A stretch of DNA of 38,206 nucleotides from Spirochaetia bacterium (GTDB lineage Bacteria > Spirochaetota > Spirochaetia > Sphaerochaetales > Sphaerochaetaceae), in assembly GCA_900769955.1 (NCBI GenBank), contig CAAGIP010000201.1, positions 1-38,206 on the forward strand. The letters run 5' to 3'. The translations under genes were made by a program, and so were the position numbers. Every line of letters starts with the position of its first letter. Position 1 is the first letter of the stretch. Of the stretch, positions 1-8,924 are shown in pieces. A model generated the notes under the pieces. The model did no database searches, was not told the origin of the DNA, and saw only the letters and a program-made list of their open reading frames with translations.

Positions 1-918
1 ATCGCTGTCGCGGCCGTAGAAGAATCCTGTCGCATACTCCCTGTGGGATACGTTGAAGAGATCCTCACGGTACTTTATCCATTCGGGATCATGATCAAGA
101 GCCTTCCTGTACGCCCTGGTCACTACCGCAACGTAGTAGATGCTCTTCATCCTGCCCTCGATCTTCAGTGATGAAAGTCCTGCCTTTTCAAGATCATCAA
201 GGTGGTCGATCATGCACAGATCCTTGCTTGAAAGAATTGTGGTGTAGCCGCTTTCATCTTCCTCGATCGGGTAGTAAACGCCGGGCCTTTCCTCTTCCTC
301 AAGTGCGTAGTGAAGCTTATAGTTCCAGCGGCACGTGTGGGAGCAGTCCCCCTGGTTTGCACTCCTTCCGGTGAGGTATGAAGAGAGAAGACAACGGCCC
401 GAGTAGCTCATGCACATCGCACCGTGGACGAATGCCTCAAGCTCCAGCTCCGGTACCGCATCCTTTATGCGCTTTATGTCATCAAGGGACGCTTCACGTC
501 CGAGGATGACACGCTCAAAGCCAAGATCGCGGTACATGCGGGCACTTTCGCTGTTGATGCAGCTTGCCTGAGTGGAAAGGTGGAGTGCCTTTTCCGGAAG
601 ATACTTCTTAAAGAGGGGTACCAGACCGAGATCAGTTATGATGAAGGCATCGAAGGGGCTGTCCTTAAGGGTGGGAAGGAGTGCCTTCACATCCTGAATC
701 TGCTGCTCGGAAAAGATGATGTTCATCGTGCAGTACAGCTTTGCACCTGTTTCCGCCTTAATCCTCTTTACTTCCTCAAGCTCACTTTCATCAAAGTTTC
801 CCGCATTCTTTCTGAGGGAATAACGGGAAAGCCCCATGTAACAGGCATCGGCTCCGTAGCCGATTGCGGTACGGAGCTTATCTGCATTCCCTGCAGGGGA
901 AAGTAGTTCGATCGCCAT
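1..918 (-). CDS. Peptidase U32 family protein (tRNA hydroxylation-type), 3' end missing
   Basis: The frame is open from an ATG at 918 to the window edge (306 codons), so the C-terminus is cut off. The protein starts MAIELLSPAGNADKLRTA, and near residue 165 it carries the U32 signature EAFVHGAMCMSYSGRCLLS. Further cysteines follow in GDCSHTCRW, which fits the family's metal-cluster cysteines. Members such as TrhP/YegQ work in prephenate-dependent hydroxylation of tRNA uridine-34; others (YhbU, RlhA) act on quinone synthesis or rRNA. The LSPAGN start and the long form favour the TrhP-like branch, but the truncated end prevents a firm choice. The start codon overlaps the lon stop (TGATG), so it is probably translated by coupling in a lon operon. 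Confidence 0.9.
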   Translation of the reverse strand, partial: MAIELLSPAGNADKLRTAIGYGADACYMGLSRYSLRKNAGNFDESELEEVKRIKAETGAKLYCTMNIIFSEQQIQDVKALLPTLKDSPFDAFIITDLGLVPLFKKYLPEKALHLSTQASCINSESARMYRDLGFERVILGREASLDDIKRIKDAVPELELEAFVHGAMCMSYSGRCLLSSYLTGRSANQGDCSHTCRWNYKLHYALEEEERPGVYYPIEEDESGYTTILSSKDLCMIDHLDDLEKAGLSSLKIEGRMKSIYYVAVVTRAYRKALDHDPEWIKYREDLFNVSHREYATGFFYGRDSD

Positions 919-3398
919 CAGCTGCTCCTCTTCACGAGCTCTGCCAGAAGCTCCTTTAGATCGTTGCTTTCGGCCTTTGCCTTTTCCTCTGCCGCCTTCT
1001 GCTCCTCGCGTGATCTGAACTCTTCCTCGCTGAGACGTTTATGAGTATCATTCGGGAAACTTATCGCAAGCACTTCCTGCATGTCCCGGACGGGGCAGAA
1101 TGTAATGCCGCTCTTCACTTCATCCGTCAGCTTGTCGAGATCATTCCTGTTGCCCCAGGGAATTATGATCGTGTCGATGCGGTTTCTCTTTGCCGCAAGG
1201 ATCTTCTCCTTGAGACCTCCGATCGGCATGACCTGTCCCGTGAGGGTAAGCTCTCCGGTCATTGCAAGGCCGCTTCTCATCACCTGATCGGTGAGGAGGG
1301 AATAGAGTGCGACAGTGAGCGTTATGCCTGCGGACGGTCCGTCCTTCGGGGTTGCACCCTCCGGAATGTGGAGGTGAACGTTGTAGCGCTCGAAGAAGGA
1401 CCAGTCGATGTCACGTCTCACGGCCTCACGCTTAAGGTATGTCCATGCGATGTTCACCGATTCCTTCATGACATCTCCGAGCTGACCGGTTATCGAGAGC
1501 TCTCCCTTTCCGGGGTAGTTTTCAGCCTCGATAAGCAGCGTGTCACCGCCCATGCTCGTCCAGGCAAGTCCGATGGAGGTTCCGACCTTATCGGCCTTCT
1601 TGATTTCATCATCATTGAAGGGAGCCTTTCCGAGGTACTTCACGATTACATCGTCCGTTACCGTGATCGGGAACTCAAAGCCTTCCTCGGTGAGGGAAGC
1701 CCTTGCGATCTTCCTGTTGATCTTGTCAAGCGCCTTCTCGAAGTTTCTCACTCCTGCTTCCCTGGCATACCCCTCGGCGATCCTGAGGAGACTCTTTGCC
1801 GGATACTTCACATCCTTCTTTCCGAGTCCGTTCTTCTCAAGGCTCTTGGGAAGAAGATACTTCTTTCCGATATTGAGCTTCTCGTTTGACGTATAGCCTG
1901 AAAGCTCGATGATTTCCATCCTGTCGAGCAGGGGGGATGGAATTGTGTCGAGCGTGTTTGCAGTCACGATGAAGAGTACCTGTGAAATATCGAAGGGCAG
2001 GTCAAGGTAGCGGTCACGGAACTCCCTGTTCTGTTCCGGATCCAGTGCCTCAAGCAGGGCCGATGCCGGATCTCCCTGATAGCTTTCGCCCATCTTGTCG
2101 ATTTCATCGATCAGGAACACGGGGCTCTTGGTCTTAACGATCTTGAGACCCTGAATGATCTTTCCGGGAAGGGCTCCCACATAGGTCCTTCTGTGTCCCT
2201 TTATCTCGGCTTCATCCTTCATGCCTCCGACACTGAAGCGGTAGCACTTCTTTCCGATCGCCCTTGCGATCGACAGGCCGATGCTGGTCTTACCGACTCC
2301 GGGAGGGCCCACAAGACAGATGATGGCACCCTTTGTGTCCTGTTTTCTCTTCCTTACCGCAAGGAACTCGAGCACGCGGTCCTTGACTTCCTCCATGCCG
2401 TAGTGCTCGGTATCGAGAATACGCTTTGCCTTTGCCATGTCGTAGTCACTGAATGGCTCGTCCTTCCAGGGAAGGGCCGCAATCGTCTGAAGATAATTGA
2501 GGGACATCGCGTATTCAGGTGAATTGGGTTCCAGTGTGGAGAAACGTGCATACTCGTTGTCGACCGTTTCCTTTGCCTCTCCCTTAAGGTTAAGTCTGTC
2601 AAGATCCTGCTTCAGCTTCTCGACCAGGTCCGTCTTGTTCTGGACGATTCCGAGCTCCTTCTGGATCTGTCTCATCTCCTCGCGGAGGAAGTAATCCCTC
2701 TGGTTCTTCTCAAGCTTTCTGTTGACATGTTCCCTGATCGAACCCTGAATCTGAAGTATCCTCTTTTCTTCCTCGATATGGAAAAGAATATCCTCAATCC
2801 TCTTTCTGACATCGAGCTCCTCCAGAATCTTCTGGAGCTTTGAGCCTTCAATCGAAAGGATTGAAGCCATGTAATCGGCAAACTTCGAGGGATCCTCGAT
2901 GTTTACGAGGTTGAGCCTGTTCTCATCACTGAGCATCGGAAGCTTTCCGCTGATTGTCCTGAGCTCCTCCGTAAGGGATCTGACCCAGGCAAGGATCCTG
3001 TCCTTATCATATGGCTTATCCCTGAGATAAGTGACCTTCGCAACGGTAATTGAGCCGTTCACGTCAAAGGACTCGACGCGGAAACGGTTCTGTGTTGCCA
3101 CGTAGAGATTGACCCCGCCGTCGGGAAGCTTAATCGATTTCAGTATCCTGCACATCGTTCCGACAGTGTAAAACCTGTCTTCGGGAGACTTTTCCTCTCC
3201 GCCCTGTGCTTCCTTCTCAAGAAGGGTTCCTATGATACCGCCCCCCGCGATCGCCTGACTGACAGTATCCATATCCCGTTCTCCGGTGACGAGAATCGGA
3301 CAGAAGAGTCCGGGGAACATCGGTTTTACTGATAAGGGAAGGATAAGAAGGGTGGTAGGCAGGACCTTCGGGTCCTGCAGAAATGTATCTAAATCCAT
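918..3398 (-). CDS. lon: ATP-dependent protease Lon
   Basis: This is the cytoplasmic AAA+ serine protease that degrades misfolded and regulatory proteins. The order is an N-terminal LON substrate domain (about residues 10-200), a coiled linker, an AAA+ module with Walker A GPPGVGKTS (about 364-372) and Walker B VFLIDEID, and a C-terminal peptidase with the Ser-Lys dyad: Ser in KDGPSAGITL (about 689) and Lys in GGLKEKILAAK (about 730). About 826 residues is normal for LonA. I start at the ATG at 3398 because AGAGGA lies 8 nt upstream; a GTG at 3416 would add six residues but lacks a ribosome site. No CIRCE heat-shock operator is visible upstream. The stop overlaps the start of the U32 gene. 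Confidence 0.97.
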   Translation of the reverse strand: MDLDTFLQDPKVLPTTLLILPLSVKPMFPGLFCPILVTGERDMDTVSQAIAGGGIIGTLLEKEAQGGEEKSPEDRFYTVGTMCRILKSIKLPDGGVNLYVATQNRFRVESFDVNGSITVAKVTYLRDKPYDKDRILAWVRSLTEELRTISGKLPMLSDENRLNLVNIEDPSKFADYMASILSIEGSKLQKILEELDVRKRIEDILFHIEEEKRILQIQGSIREHVNRKLEKNQRDYFLREEMRQIQKELGIVQNKTDLVEKLKQDLDRLNLKGEAKETVDNEYARFSTLEPNSPEYAMSLNYLQTIAALPWKDEPFSDYDMAKAKRILDTEHYGMEEVKDRVLEFLAVRKRKQDTKGAIICLVGPPGVGKTSIGLSIARAIGKKCYRFSVGGMKDEAEIKGHRRTYVGALPGKIIQGLKIVKTKSPVFLIDEIDKMGESYQGDPASALLEALDPEQNREFRDRYLDLPFDISQVLFIVTANTLDTIPSPLLDRMEIIELSGYTSNEKLNIGKKYLLPKSLEKNGLGKKDVKYPAKSLLRIAEGYAREAGVRNFEKALDKINRKIARASLTEEGFEFPITVTDDVIVKYLGKAPFNDDEIKKADKVGTSIGLAWTSMGGDTLLIEAENYPGKGELSITGQLGDVMKESVNIAWTYLKREAVRRDIDWSFFERYNVHLHIPEGATPKDGPSAGITLTVALYSLLTDQVMRSGLAMTGELTLTGQVMPIGGLKEKILAAKRNRIDTIIIPWGNRNDLDKLTDEVKSGITFCPVRDMQEVLAISFPNDTHKRLSEEEFRSREEQKAAEEKAKAESNDLKELLAELVKRSS

Positions 3399-3491
3399 TA
3401 ATAATCCTCTGCTCACAAAGATAAATGAATAATGTGTTTTAGGCTAGTGGAACTATATTGAAATAGAGGGATGGAAAAGATGATCAAAATA

Positions 3492-3540
3492 TTTGTTGCA
3501 TTTTGTTGCATAAGTGCTATGATATACCCAAGAGGTGATT
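3492..3540 (+). promoter_or_regulatory. arcC promoter with tandem decamer and ribosome site
   Basis: TTTGTTGCAT is repeated perfectly at 3492-3501 and 3502-3511. The first copy contains the -35 box TTGCAT (3496-3501); a -10 box TATGAT lies at 3518-3523 after a 16-nt spacer. AGAGG at 3531-3535 sits 5 nt before the ATG at 3541. The repeat spacing of 10 bp, one helical turn, suits a regulator binding site; the same decamer occurs at the diaminobutyrate promoter near 33982-33991. Confidence 0.6.
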
Positions 3541-4485
3541 ATGGATTCCAAATTGATCGTTATCGCTATCGGGGGAAATTCCCTGATCGAGGACAGTAAG
3601 CATGTTACGGTATCTGCCCAGTATGAGGCGGCAGCAAAGACATGTCATCACATAGCAAAACTTGTAAAGGAAGGCCACAGGGTGGTCATCGCCCATGGCA
3701 ACGGACCTCAGGTGGGATACATTCTCCGCAGAGCCGAATATGCAAAGGACATTCTCCACACAGTACCGCTTGACAGCTGTGTTGCGGATACCCAGGGTGC
3801 CATCGGCTACCAGCTCCAGAGGGCACTGGACAATGAGTTCGCAGCTCTCGGACTTAAGGAAAGCGTTGCCACGATCGTGACTCAGGTTGAGGTCGATCCT
3901 GCTGATAAGTCGTTCCAGAACCCGACAAAGCCTATCGGATCATTCATGAGTGAGGAAGAGGCGCTTCACCATAAGGAGAAGGACGGCTGGACCGTCATGG
4001 AGGACGCTGGCCGCGGTTTCAGACGTGTCGTCGCATCCCCGAAGCCGAAAAAAATAGTCGAACTTGATACAATTAAGACACTGCTTGACAACAACATCAT
4101 CGTCATAGCTGCAGGCGGTGGCGGTATTCCCGTAATCCGTGATGAATCAGGTGCCCTTCAGGGTAAGGAAGCGGTCATCGACAAGGACCTTGCAGCTGCA
4201 ATCCTGGCAAAGGATCTTCATGCAGATCTCTTTGTCATCTCGACTGCAGTCGAAAAGGTATGTCTCAACTACGGCAAGCCGGAGCAGAAGGAACTTTCCG
4301 AAGTATCCGTTTCAGAGCTTGACACATACATCGGCGAAGGTCACTTCGCACCGGGCTCGATGCTTCCCAAGATTCAGGCAGTGAGGGATTTCGTTTCCTC
4401 AACAGGTGGAACCGGACTCATCACCGATCCCGCACACCTTTACGACGCGCTATATCATGGAGCCGGAACTAAGGTCGTTTCCTGA
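3541..4485 (+). CDS. arcC: Carbamate kinase
   Basis: Makes ATP from carbamoyl phosphate and ADP (reversible), the last step of arginine deiminase, agmatine or ureide breakdown. It is 314 residues, as expected, with the amino-acid-kinase motifs IAIGGNSL at the N-terminus, VIAHGNGPQVG (about residue 45), IAAGGGGIPV (about 185), VIDKDLAAAILA and the C-terminal GGTGLIT. The ATG at 3541 is chosen over a GTG at 3535 because only the ATG has a well-spaced AGAGG. No arginine deiminase or carbamoyltransferase gene is adjacent, so its carbamoyl phosphate source is encoded elsewhere. The 3' end overlaps the convergent DUF4105 gene by 17 bp. Confidence 0.95.
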   Translation: MDSKLIVIAIGGNSLIEDSKHVTVSAQYEAAAKTCHHIAKLVKEGHRVVIAHGNGPQVGYILRRAEYAKDILHTVPLDSCVADTQGAIGYQLQRALDNEFAALGLKESVATIVTQVEVDPADKSFQNPTKPIGSFMSEEEALHHKEKDGWTVMEDAGRGFRRVVASPKPKKIVELDTIKTLLDNNIIVIAAGGGGIPVIRDESGALQGKEAVIDKDLAAAILAKDLHADLFVISTAVEKVCLNYGKPEQKELSEVSVSELDTYIGEGHFAPGSMLPKIQAVRDFVSSTGGTGLITDPAHLYDALYHGAGTKVVS

Positions 4486-5713
4486 GAGCCGTTGCGTAGA
4501 CAGGTAAGAGGAGGAGTATCTGGGCCAGGTTATCCTGGAAAAGTGCTCCCATGAAAAGTCCCTTCGCCACGAGAAGGGCAATGCATAGGAAAAAGAAAAC
4601 CTTCATGAGGGAGAGGCAGAGAGCTGCCTCTCTTCCTTTTTTTCCGAAGAGACAGCGTAACGATGAGCCAAGTGCGATGATCAGGAGGGGATTGCATATT
4701 ATGATGTTCTCATTGAAGTACGTGACGTCGTGGTTTGAAAAGCACATCATGAAGAGAAGCACTGCGGAAAGGACCGTCAGGAAAAGGAGGATGAGGGACA
4801 TTAAAAGTGCCCAGATTCTCCTATGACATTTATATGTATATATAAGGAATGCCGCAGCGATAAGGCCGGCAAGGAGGGACTCCGCGATAAGATTGCCCTT
4901 AGTAGCGCTCTTTTCACGGGTGCTTTCATGCATCACGGTGCTTTCCAGTGAAGCATACTCCTTAATTGCCGCTTCAAGGACGTCGGGCAGGAAACATGCT
5001 TCCCATAGCGTCAGCTTTTTGTCCGTTGACGGTCCCTGAAGGAAGTTCAGTGTCCAGTTCACCGCAAAATTCCTGTACATGATATCTGTAGTGTAATCCC
5101 TGTATGATTTACCCGTATCGATTCCCTCAGCCCAGGTGCGGAAATCTCCATGAGTCGATGCATCGTAGATATCCCTTATCCTCGTGGCGCAGTTATCCTC
5201 ATAGTGGTGGTAGAGGTACGTTGAGTTTTCAGTAAGAGAATTGTAGTTGAGGAAGTTTATCACATCCTTCTTCGCGCTGAGGGGGATGTCAAGTTCAACT
5301 CTCCTTAACTCCCTGTTCTCCCACTCTGCCTTTGAAAGCGAGTAGGAGGAGGGAGTCACCATGAGACTGTAGTAGAGCCGGCCGAAGGTGAAATCGAGAT
5401 AGAAGGTAGGGGAAAAGGCGAACACGCCCCAGTCAAAGGTCTTTGAGATGCCGTATTTTTCATTTTCAACCGAAAGCCCCGAGTGGCCGAACCAGGAGTA
5501 GACCTCGTCTCCTGCTTCGGTGGTCTGAAGAAAGAAATGGGTGTTTTCAAGAAAGTCCCTTTCATTTTCACTGAATGAGGAAAAGGAAAAGAGGCTGAGG
5601 TTGTCCTCACTTTCAAATGTATCCTCAAGACGTTCCCCGCTTACCGATGCTGCGGAAAGTGTCATTGTTAAGGTAAGAATCAGAATGAGTGTTTTCAATA
5701 TCCTGGATGGCAT
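4469..5713 (-). CDS. Secreted DUF4105 (Lnb N-terminal-like) protein with multi-helix membrane tail
   Basis: A signal peptide (MPSRILKTLILILTLTMTLS) precedes an extracytoplasmic domain of about 230 residues that carries the DUF4105 hallmarks YSWFGHSGLSVE, FDWGVFAF and HHYEDNCATRIRDIYD. The conserved His and Cys suggest a papain-like or NlpC/P60-like active site, but the substrate of the family is not known to me. From about residue 275 there are five hydrophobic segments, beginning LLAGLIAAAFLIYTY and ending ILLLLPVYATAL, so the domain is anchored in the inner membrane facing the periplasm. The start has no Shine-Dalgarno site; a -10 box (TATATT) ends 6 nt before the ATG. The 3' end overlaps arcC. 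Confidence 0.8.
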   Translation of the reverse strand: MPSRILKTLILILTLTMTLSAASVSGERLEDTFESEDNLSLFSFSSFSENERDFLENTHFFLQTTEAGDEVYSWFGHSGLSVENEKYGISKTFDWGVFAFSPTFYLDFTFGRLYYSLMVTPSSYSLSKAEWENRELRRVELDIPLSAKKDVINFLNYNSLTENSTYLYHHYEDNCATRIRDIYDASTHGDFRTWAEGIDTGKSYRDYTTDIMYRNFAVNWTLNFLQGPSTDKKLTLWEACFLPDVLEAAIKEYASLESTVMHESTREKSATKGNLIAESLLAGLIAAAFLIYTYKCHRRIWALLMSLILLFLTVLSAVLLFMMCFSNHDVTYFNENIIICNPLLIIALGSSLRCLFGKKGREAALCLSLMKVFFFLCIALLVAKGLFMGALFQDNLAQILLLLPVYATALRKRP

Positions 5714-5776
5714 ATGACCAATATATCATACTGACGCTTGGTTGACACTACGGAAAAAGGGAATTAAGTTGACATC
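5714..5776. promoter_or_regulatory. Back-to-back divergent promoters for DUF4105 gene and recO, both leaderless-type
   Basis: Rightward: TTGACA (5742-5747), 17-nt spacer, TAAGTT (5765-5770), 6 nt, then the recO ATG. Leftward: GTGTCA (complement of 5743-5748), 17-nt spacer, TATATT (complement of 5720-5725), 6 nt, then the DUF4105 ATG. The two -35 boxes overlap by five bases on opposite strands, and neither start has a Shine-Dalgarno sequence. RNA polymerase could probably occupy only one of the two at a time. Confidence 0.55.
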
Positions 5777-6520
5777 ATGGAACGAAGCGAGAAGATACCT
5801 GCAATAGTGATTAAAAGTGCAAGGTTCCGGGACAATGACCGGAAGCTTACACTGCTTTCTCCCGTGAGCGGGATCTTCGACATGACCGTGTACGGTGCGA
5901 GAAAGTCCAAAAAGGCCGTAAAGGCATCGCTTTTCACGGAAGCACTCTTCACCATCTACAATAACAGGGAGCGCAGTCAGATAAGTCTTACCGATCTTGA
6001 CGTCATCTCTGTCCATGATGAGGTGCTCTCCTCACTTGAGGGAGTGTTCACTTCCTCCCTCATGAGCGAGCTTGCGCTGCTTTACAAAGGAGAGTCATAT
6101 CAGGGCCTTTACGAGCTTTTCACAACTGTTCTCGATGACCTTTCCGGAGAAAACTGGAGAGTGTGCGCGATTCAGTACATGATAAGGTATCTGATGCTCT
6201 CGGGACTTTTCCCCGATCTTGAAACATGCCCCGTATGCTCCGTTTCCTACACGAAGGATGAGGTGCTTGGCTTTAACTCATTATATTCTGTTCCCTGCTG
6301 CGGCGAATGTGATACAATGAATAAGGCACTGATCCTGCCGCCCAATGCCAGGGCTTACCTCAGGGATTCATCCCATGCGGATTTTTCCCGTGCCGCCGGG
6401 TTCGGGATCAGCAGTACGCAGTCTTCGAGGATACTGAGATACATGTTAAGGTACACCTCACTCGCGCTGGGCTGTGAGCTTAAGGTTGCACAAAGCGCGT
6501 TGTTAAACAGTATTTACTGA
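5777..6520 (+). CDS. recO: DNA repair protein RecO
   Basis: RecO anneals single strands and helps load RecA with RecR/RecF during gap repair. The 247-residue protein has the N-terminal OB-fold typical of the family (PAIVIKSARFRDNDRKLTLL, then VYGARKSKK) and a helical C-terminal part with a zinc-binding set of cysteines: CPVC at about residue 153 and CCGEC at about 176. The ATG at 5777 has no ribosome site but follows a good promoter by 6 nt, so translation from a leaderless transcript is predicted. recJ follows after 12 nt, giving a two-gene recombination-repair operon. Confidence 0.93.
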   Translation: MERSEKIPAIVIKSARFRDNDRKLTLLSPVSGIFDMTVYGARKSKKAVKASLFTEALFTIYNNRERSQISLTDLDVISVHDEVLSSLEGVFTSSLMSELALLYKGESYQGLYELFTTVLDDLSGENWRVCAIQYMIRYLMLSGLFPDLETCPVCSVSYTKDEVLGFNSLYSVPCCGECDTMNKALILPPNARAYLRDSSHADFSRAAGFGISSTQSSRILRYMLRYTSLALGCELKVAQSALLNSIY

Positions 6521-6532
6521 TAGGATATATAG

Positions 6533-8668
6533 ATGAAATACGAACTCAAGAGAGTCTCTCCCGAGGTCCCGCGCCGTCTGGTTGAGAAGTATAAATGTGA
6601 CCTTCTGTCCGCGACCATCCTTTCGCGGAGGGGAATCACGCATAGGAGTGATCTGAGGTTCTACCTCGAGAACAGCCTGAACTGCCTCCATTCACCGTTT
6701 CTGTTCGAGGACATGGATGCAGCAGTTTCCAGAATCAATGATGCAATTGAGGAACATGAGAGGATCTGTATTTTCGGTGACAGGGATGCAGACGGCATAA
6801 CTGCGGCAACCCTCATGATTGAGGAGCTGACACGGCTCGGTGCCGATGTCTTCTACATGCTCCCCGAAGGGGATGACCCATATGGAATCACTTCCCAGGC
6901 CGTGGAAAAGATAAAGGATGAAGGTGCCACACTCGTAATAACAGTTGACTGCGGAATTTCATGCCATGAGGAAATTGATGCACTCTCTTCCTATGGAATC
7001 GACACGATCATAACCGACCATCATATTTCAGGTGATGAAGTCCCAGCCGCCGTTGCCGTCATAGATCCCAAGGTACCGTCCTCAAAATATCCTTTCGAGC
7101 ACCTTGCAGGGTGCGGTGTTGCCGCCAAGCTGATCTGGGCACTCCGGTTCTCTAAGACGAAGTACTACGGCTCTGCCGTCATACTCCTCCATGCGCTTCC
7201 CGGTCCCGGAGAGAACACCACAACGATCATTGAGGCCGTTCAGCTTGAGAATCTCGTGGAGACTGCACGTGTGGTTGAGGAACTTCCGAACGGTGCTGTT
7301 GACATCGAGCACAGCAGGCTCGTCACGTTCCTTACCCGCTCGCTTCCCATTTTGGTACTTGATAAGGAAATTGAGATGAGGGCGCTCAGAAATGCATTCG
7401 GAAAAAGTGCCGACATCATGCTCTATGACATCAGAAGCGATCTTGAACGCGTCATCCCACAGGTCAGTGGAAAGAGTCTCTTTGACCTTTCAAAGCAGAG
7501 CAGGGCGGTTTTATATGCCGACGGACATGAGGAGCTGGAGACTCTCATAAGCCTCTTCCAGTCCGCATGCACATATCAGGAACCGCTGCTGACATCGGGC
7601 TATGAGAAGATCCTTGACCTTGTGGCACTCGGAACCGTTGCCGACCTCATGCCGTTAAGGGATGAGAACAGGATAATGGTGCGCCTGGGCCTCAGGCAGC
7701 TTTCAGAGCATCCGCGTGAGAGTCTTGTGCAGCTTCTCTCCGCACAGAACCTGCTCGGACGTCCGGTAACGACAACTGACATCGGGTGGTACATAACACC
7801 GGTGATAAACTCCTCCGGACGCCTCGGATGCCCCCGTGTCGCGGTTGATCTTCTTACCAGCAGTGACCCTGAAGTATGCACTGAGCTGACAAAGAAGCTG
7901 ATCGCACTCAACAAGGAGCGGCAGAAGCTGGGAGAGGAAACATATGAAGGAGTGAAGGAACAGGCAAAGGAGAGCCTTGAGTCGTTCGGCTCCAAGTTCA
8001 TCCTGATAAAAGATGACTCACTTCCCCGCGGACTGACAGGGAGCATTGCTTCCAAAGTCCTCAGGGACTACTCTCAGGTCCCTGCGGTCATGGTCATGGC
8101 AAAGGCGGAAGAGGGACGTTACAGCGGCTCCCTGAGAAGCAGAGGAGCCTTCAACTGCCGAGAGTTCCTTTCCCTCTTTTCTGATGAAGTGAGCGATTTC
8201 GGAGGCCACAAGGCAGCAGGCGGTTTTTCCCTTGAGGAAAGCAGATATCCTGCCTTCCGCGCAAAGCTCGAGGAGGAAGTTCTGAAGCTTGATGAGGATG
8301 AGAGGAGTGAGGAGCTTGTCATAGATGCCCTGATCCCGCCTCAGTACATGAACTCATCGCTTATCAAAATCGTTGAGCTGTTTGAGCCCTACGGGGAGCA
8401 GAACGTTCCCCTGAACTTCCTCATAGAGCATGCCGAGATAAAAGACGTCATTTCACTCGGGGAAAACAGGGAAAAGGGCAATCTCAAGCTCACAGTGAAG
8501 TACGGCTCATCCCTCTGGCCCTGTCTGTGGTGGAACAGCGGAGATGCCTATAAAAAGCGCTTTGACATCGGAGACCGCGTCACGATCGCATTCAGGCTGG
8601 GACGCAACTATTACCGCGGTGTATCCTCCCTTCAGCTGACCGTTGTTGCCCTGGAAAAGGAAGAATAA
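6533..8668 (+). CDS. recJ: Single-stranded-DNA-specific exonuclease RecJ
   Basis: A 5'-3' single-strand exonuclease of the DHH family that acts with RecO in the RecF pathway and in base-excision and mismatch repair. Metal-binding motifs are visible: DRDADG (83-88), VDCGI (138-142), DHH (162-164), GCGVAAKL (193-200), DLVALGTVADLMPL (362-375), NSSGRLG, and GGHKAAGGF in the DHHA1 domain, followed by a C-terminal OB region. At 711 residues it is longer than the roughly 577 of E. coli RecJ; most of the excess is an insertion of about 150 residues between 203 and 358. AGGA at 6522-6525 provides the ribosome site, 7 nt before the ATG. Confidence 0.95.
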   Translation: MKYELKRVSPEVPRRLVEKYKCDLLSATILSRRGITHRSDLRFYLENSLNCLHSPFLFEDMDAAVSRINDAIEEHERICIFGDRDADGITAATLMIEELTRLGADVFYMLPEGDDPYGITSQAVEKIKDEGATLVITVDCGISCHEEIDALSSYGIDTIITDHHISGDEVPAAVAVIDPKVPSSKYPFEHLAGCGVAAKLIWALRFSKTKYYGSAVILLHALPGPGENTTTIIEAVQLENLVETARVVEELPNGAVDIEHSRLVTFLTRSLPILVLDKEIEMRALRNAFGKSADIMLYDIRSDLERVIPQVSGKSLFDLSKQSRAVLYADGHEELETLISLFQSACTYQEPLLTSGYEKILDLVALGTVADLMPLRDENRIMVRLGLRQLSEHPRESLVQLLSAQNLLGRPVTTTDIGWYITPVINSSGRLGCPRVAVDLLTSSDPEVCTELTKKLIALNKERQKLGEETYEGVKEQAKESLESFGSKFILIKDDSLPRGLTGSIASKVLRDYSQVPAVMVMAKAEEGRYSGSLRSRGAFNCREFLSLFSDEVSDFGGHKAAGGFSLEESRYPAFRAKLEEEVLKLDEDERSEELVIDALIPPQYMNSSLIKIVELFEPYGEQNVPLNFLIEHAEIKDVISLGENREKGNLKLTVKYGSSLWPCLWWNSGDAYKKRFDIGDRVTIAFRLGRNYYRGVSSLQLTVVALEKEE

Positions 8669-8682
8669 CCGCTTTATCCGCT

Positions 8683-8716
8683 CCTCATCCCGCTCTGCAG
8701 TCAGGGCTGGATGAGG
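8683..8716 (+). other. Stem-loop in the recJ-serA gap, weak terminator candidate
   Basis: CCTCATCC (8683-8690) pairs perfectly with GGATGAGG (8709-8716) around an 18-nt loop, shortly after the recJ stop. No clean T-run follows directly, so it could be a Rho-dependent end or simple structure. The rest of the 256-nt gap is AT-rich and leads into the serA promoter. Confidence 0.3.
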
Positions 8717-8864
8717 ATAATGAGTATCTGTTTTCACTCTTTCAGTGATATCCCTTATTGACCGTGAGTGCAGAAATATGGATACTCTGAAAAGAAACAG
8801 AGAAGGCCAGAAACTGGTTGAAAATAAAATATATTTGAGTTTACCTAATTTTAGCTGAAAAAAA

Positions 8865-8918
8865 TTGACAAATACATAAATCCATCACATACTGAGCATA
8901 ACAAATCGTAAAAAGGAG
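8865..8918 (+). promoter_or_regulatory. serA operon promoter and ribosome site
   Basis: Consensus TTGACA (8865-8870), exactly 17 nt, then CATACT (8888-8893). A long AT-rich stretch upstream (about 8820-8864) could act as an UP element. The transcript would have a leader of about 25 nt carrying AAGGAG (8913-8918), 6 nt before the serA ATG. Confidence 0.75.
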
Positions 8919-8924
8919 TTTGTT

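Noticed and set aside
424..906. A 160-codon plus-strand open frame at the left edge
   Set aside because: It lies opposite a U32-family gene whose signature motif is unmistakable; the plus frame has no recognisable features.
1041..1889. A 282-codon plus-strand open frame opposite lon
   Set aside because: It is a mirror of the well-conserved Lon reading frame, has no domain of its own and no ribosome site.
3399..3540. A heat-shock CIRCE operator upstream of lon, and likewise upstream of tig-clpP
   Set aside because: No TTAGCACTC-type inverted repeat is present in either region.
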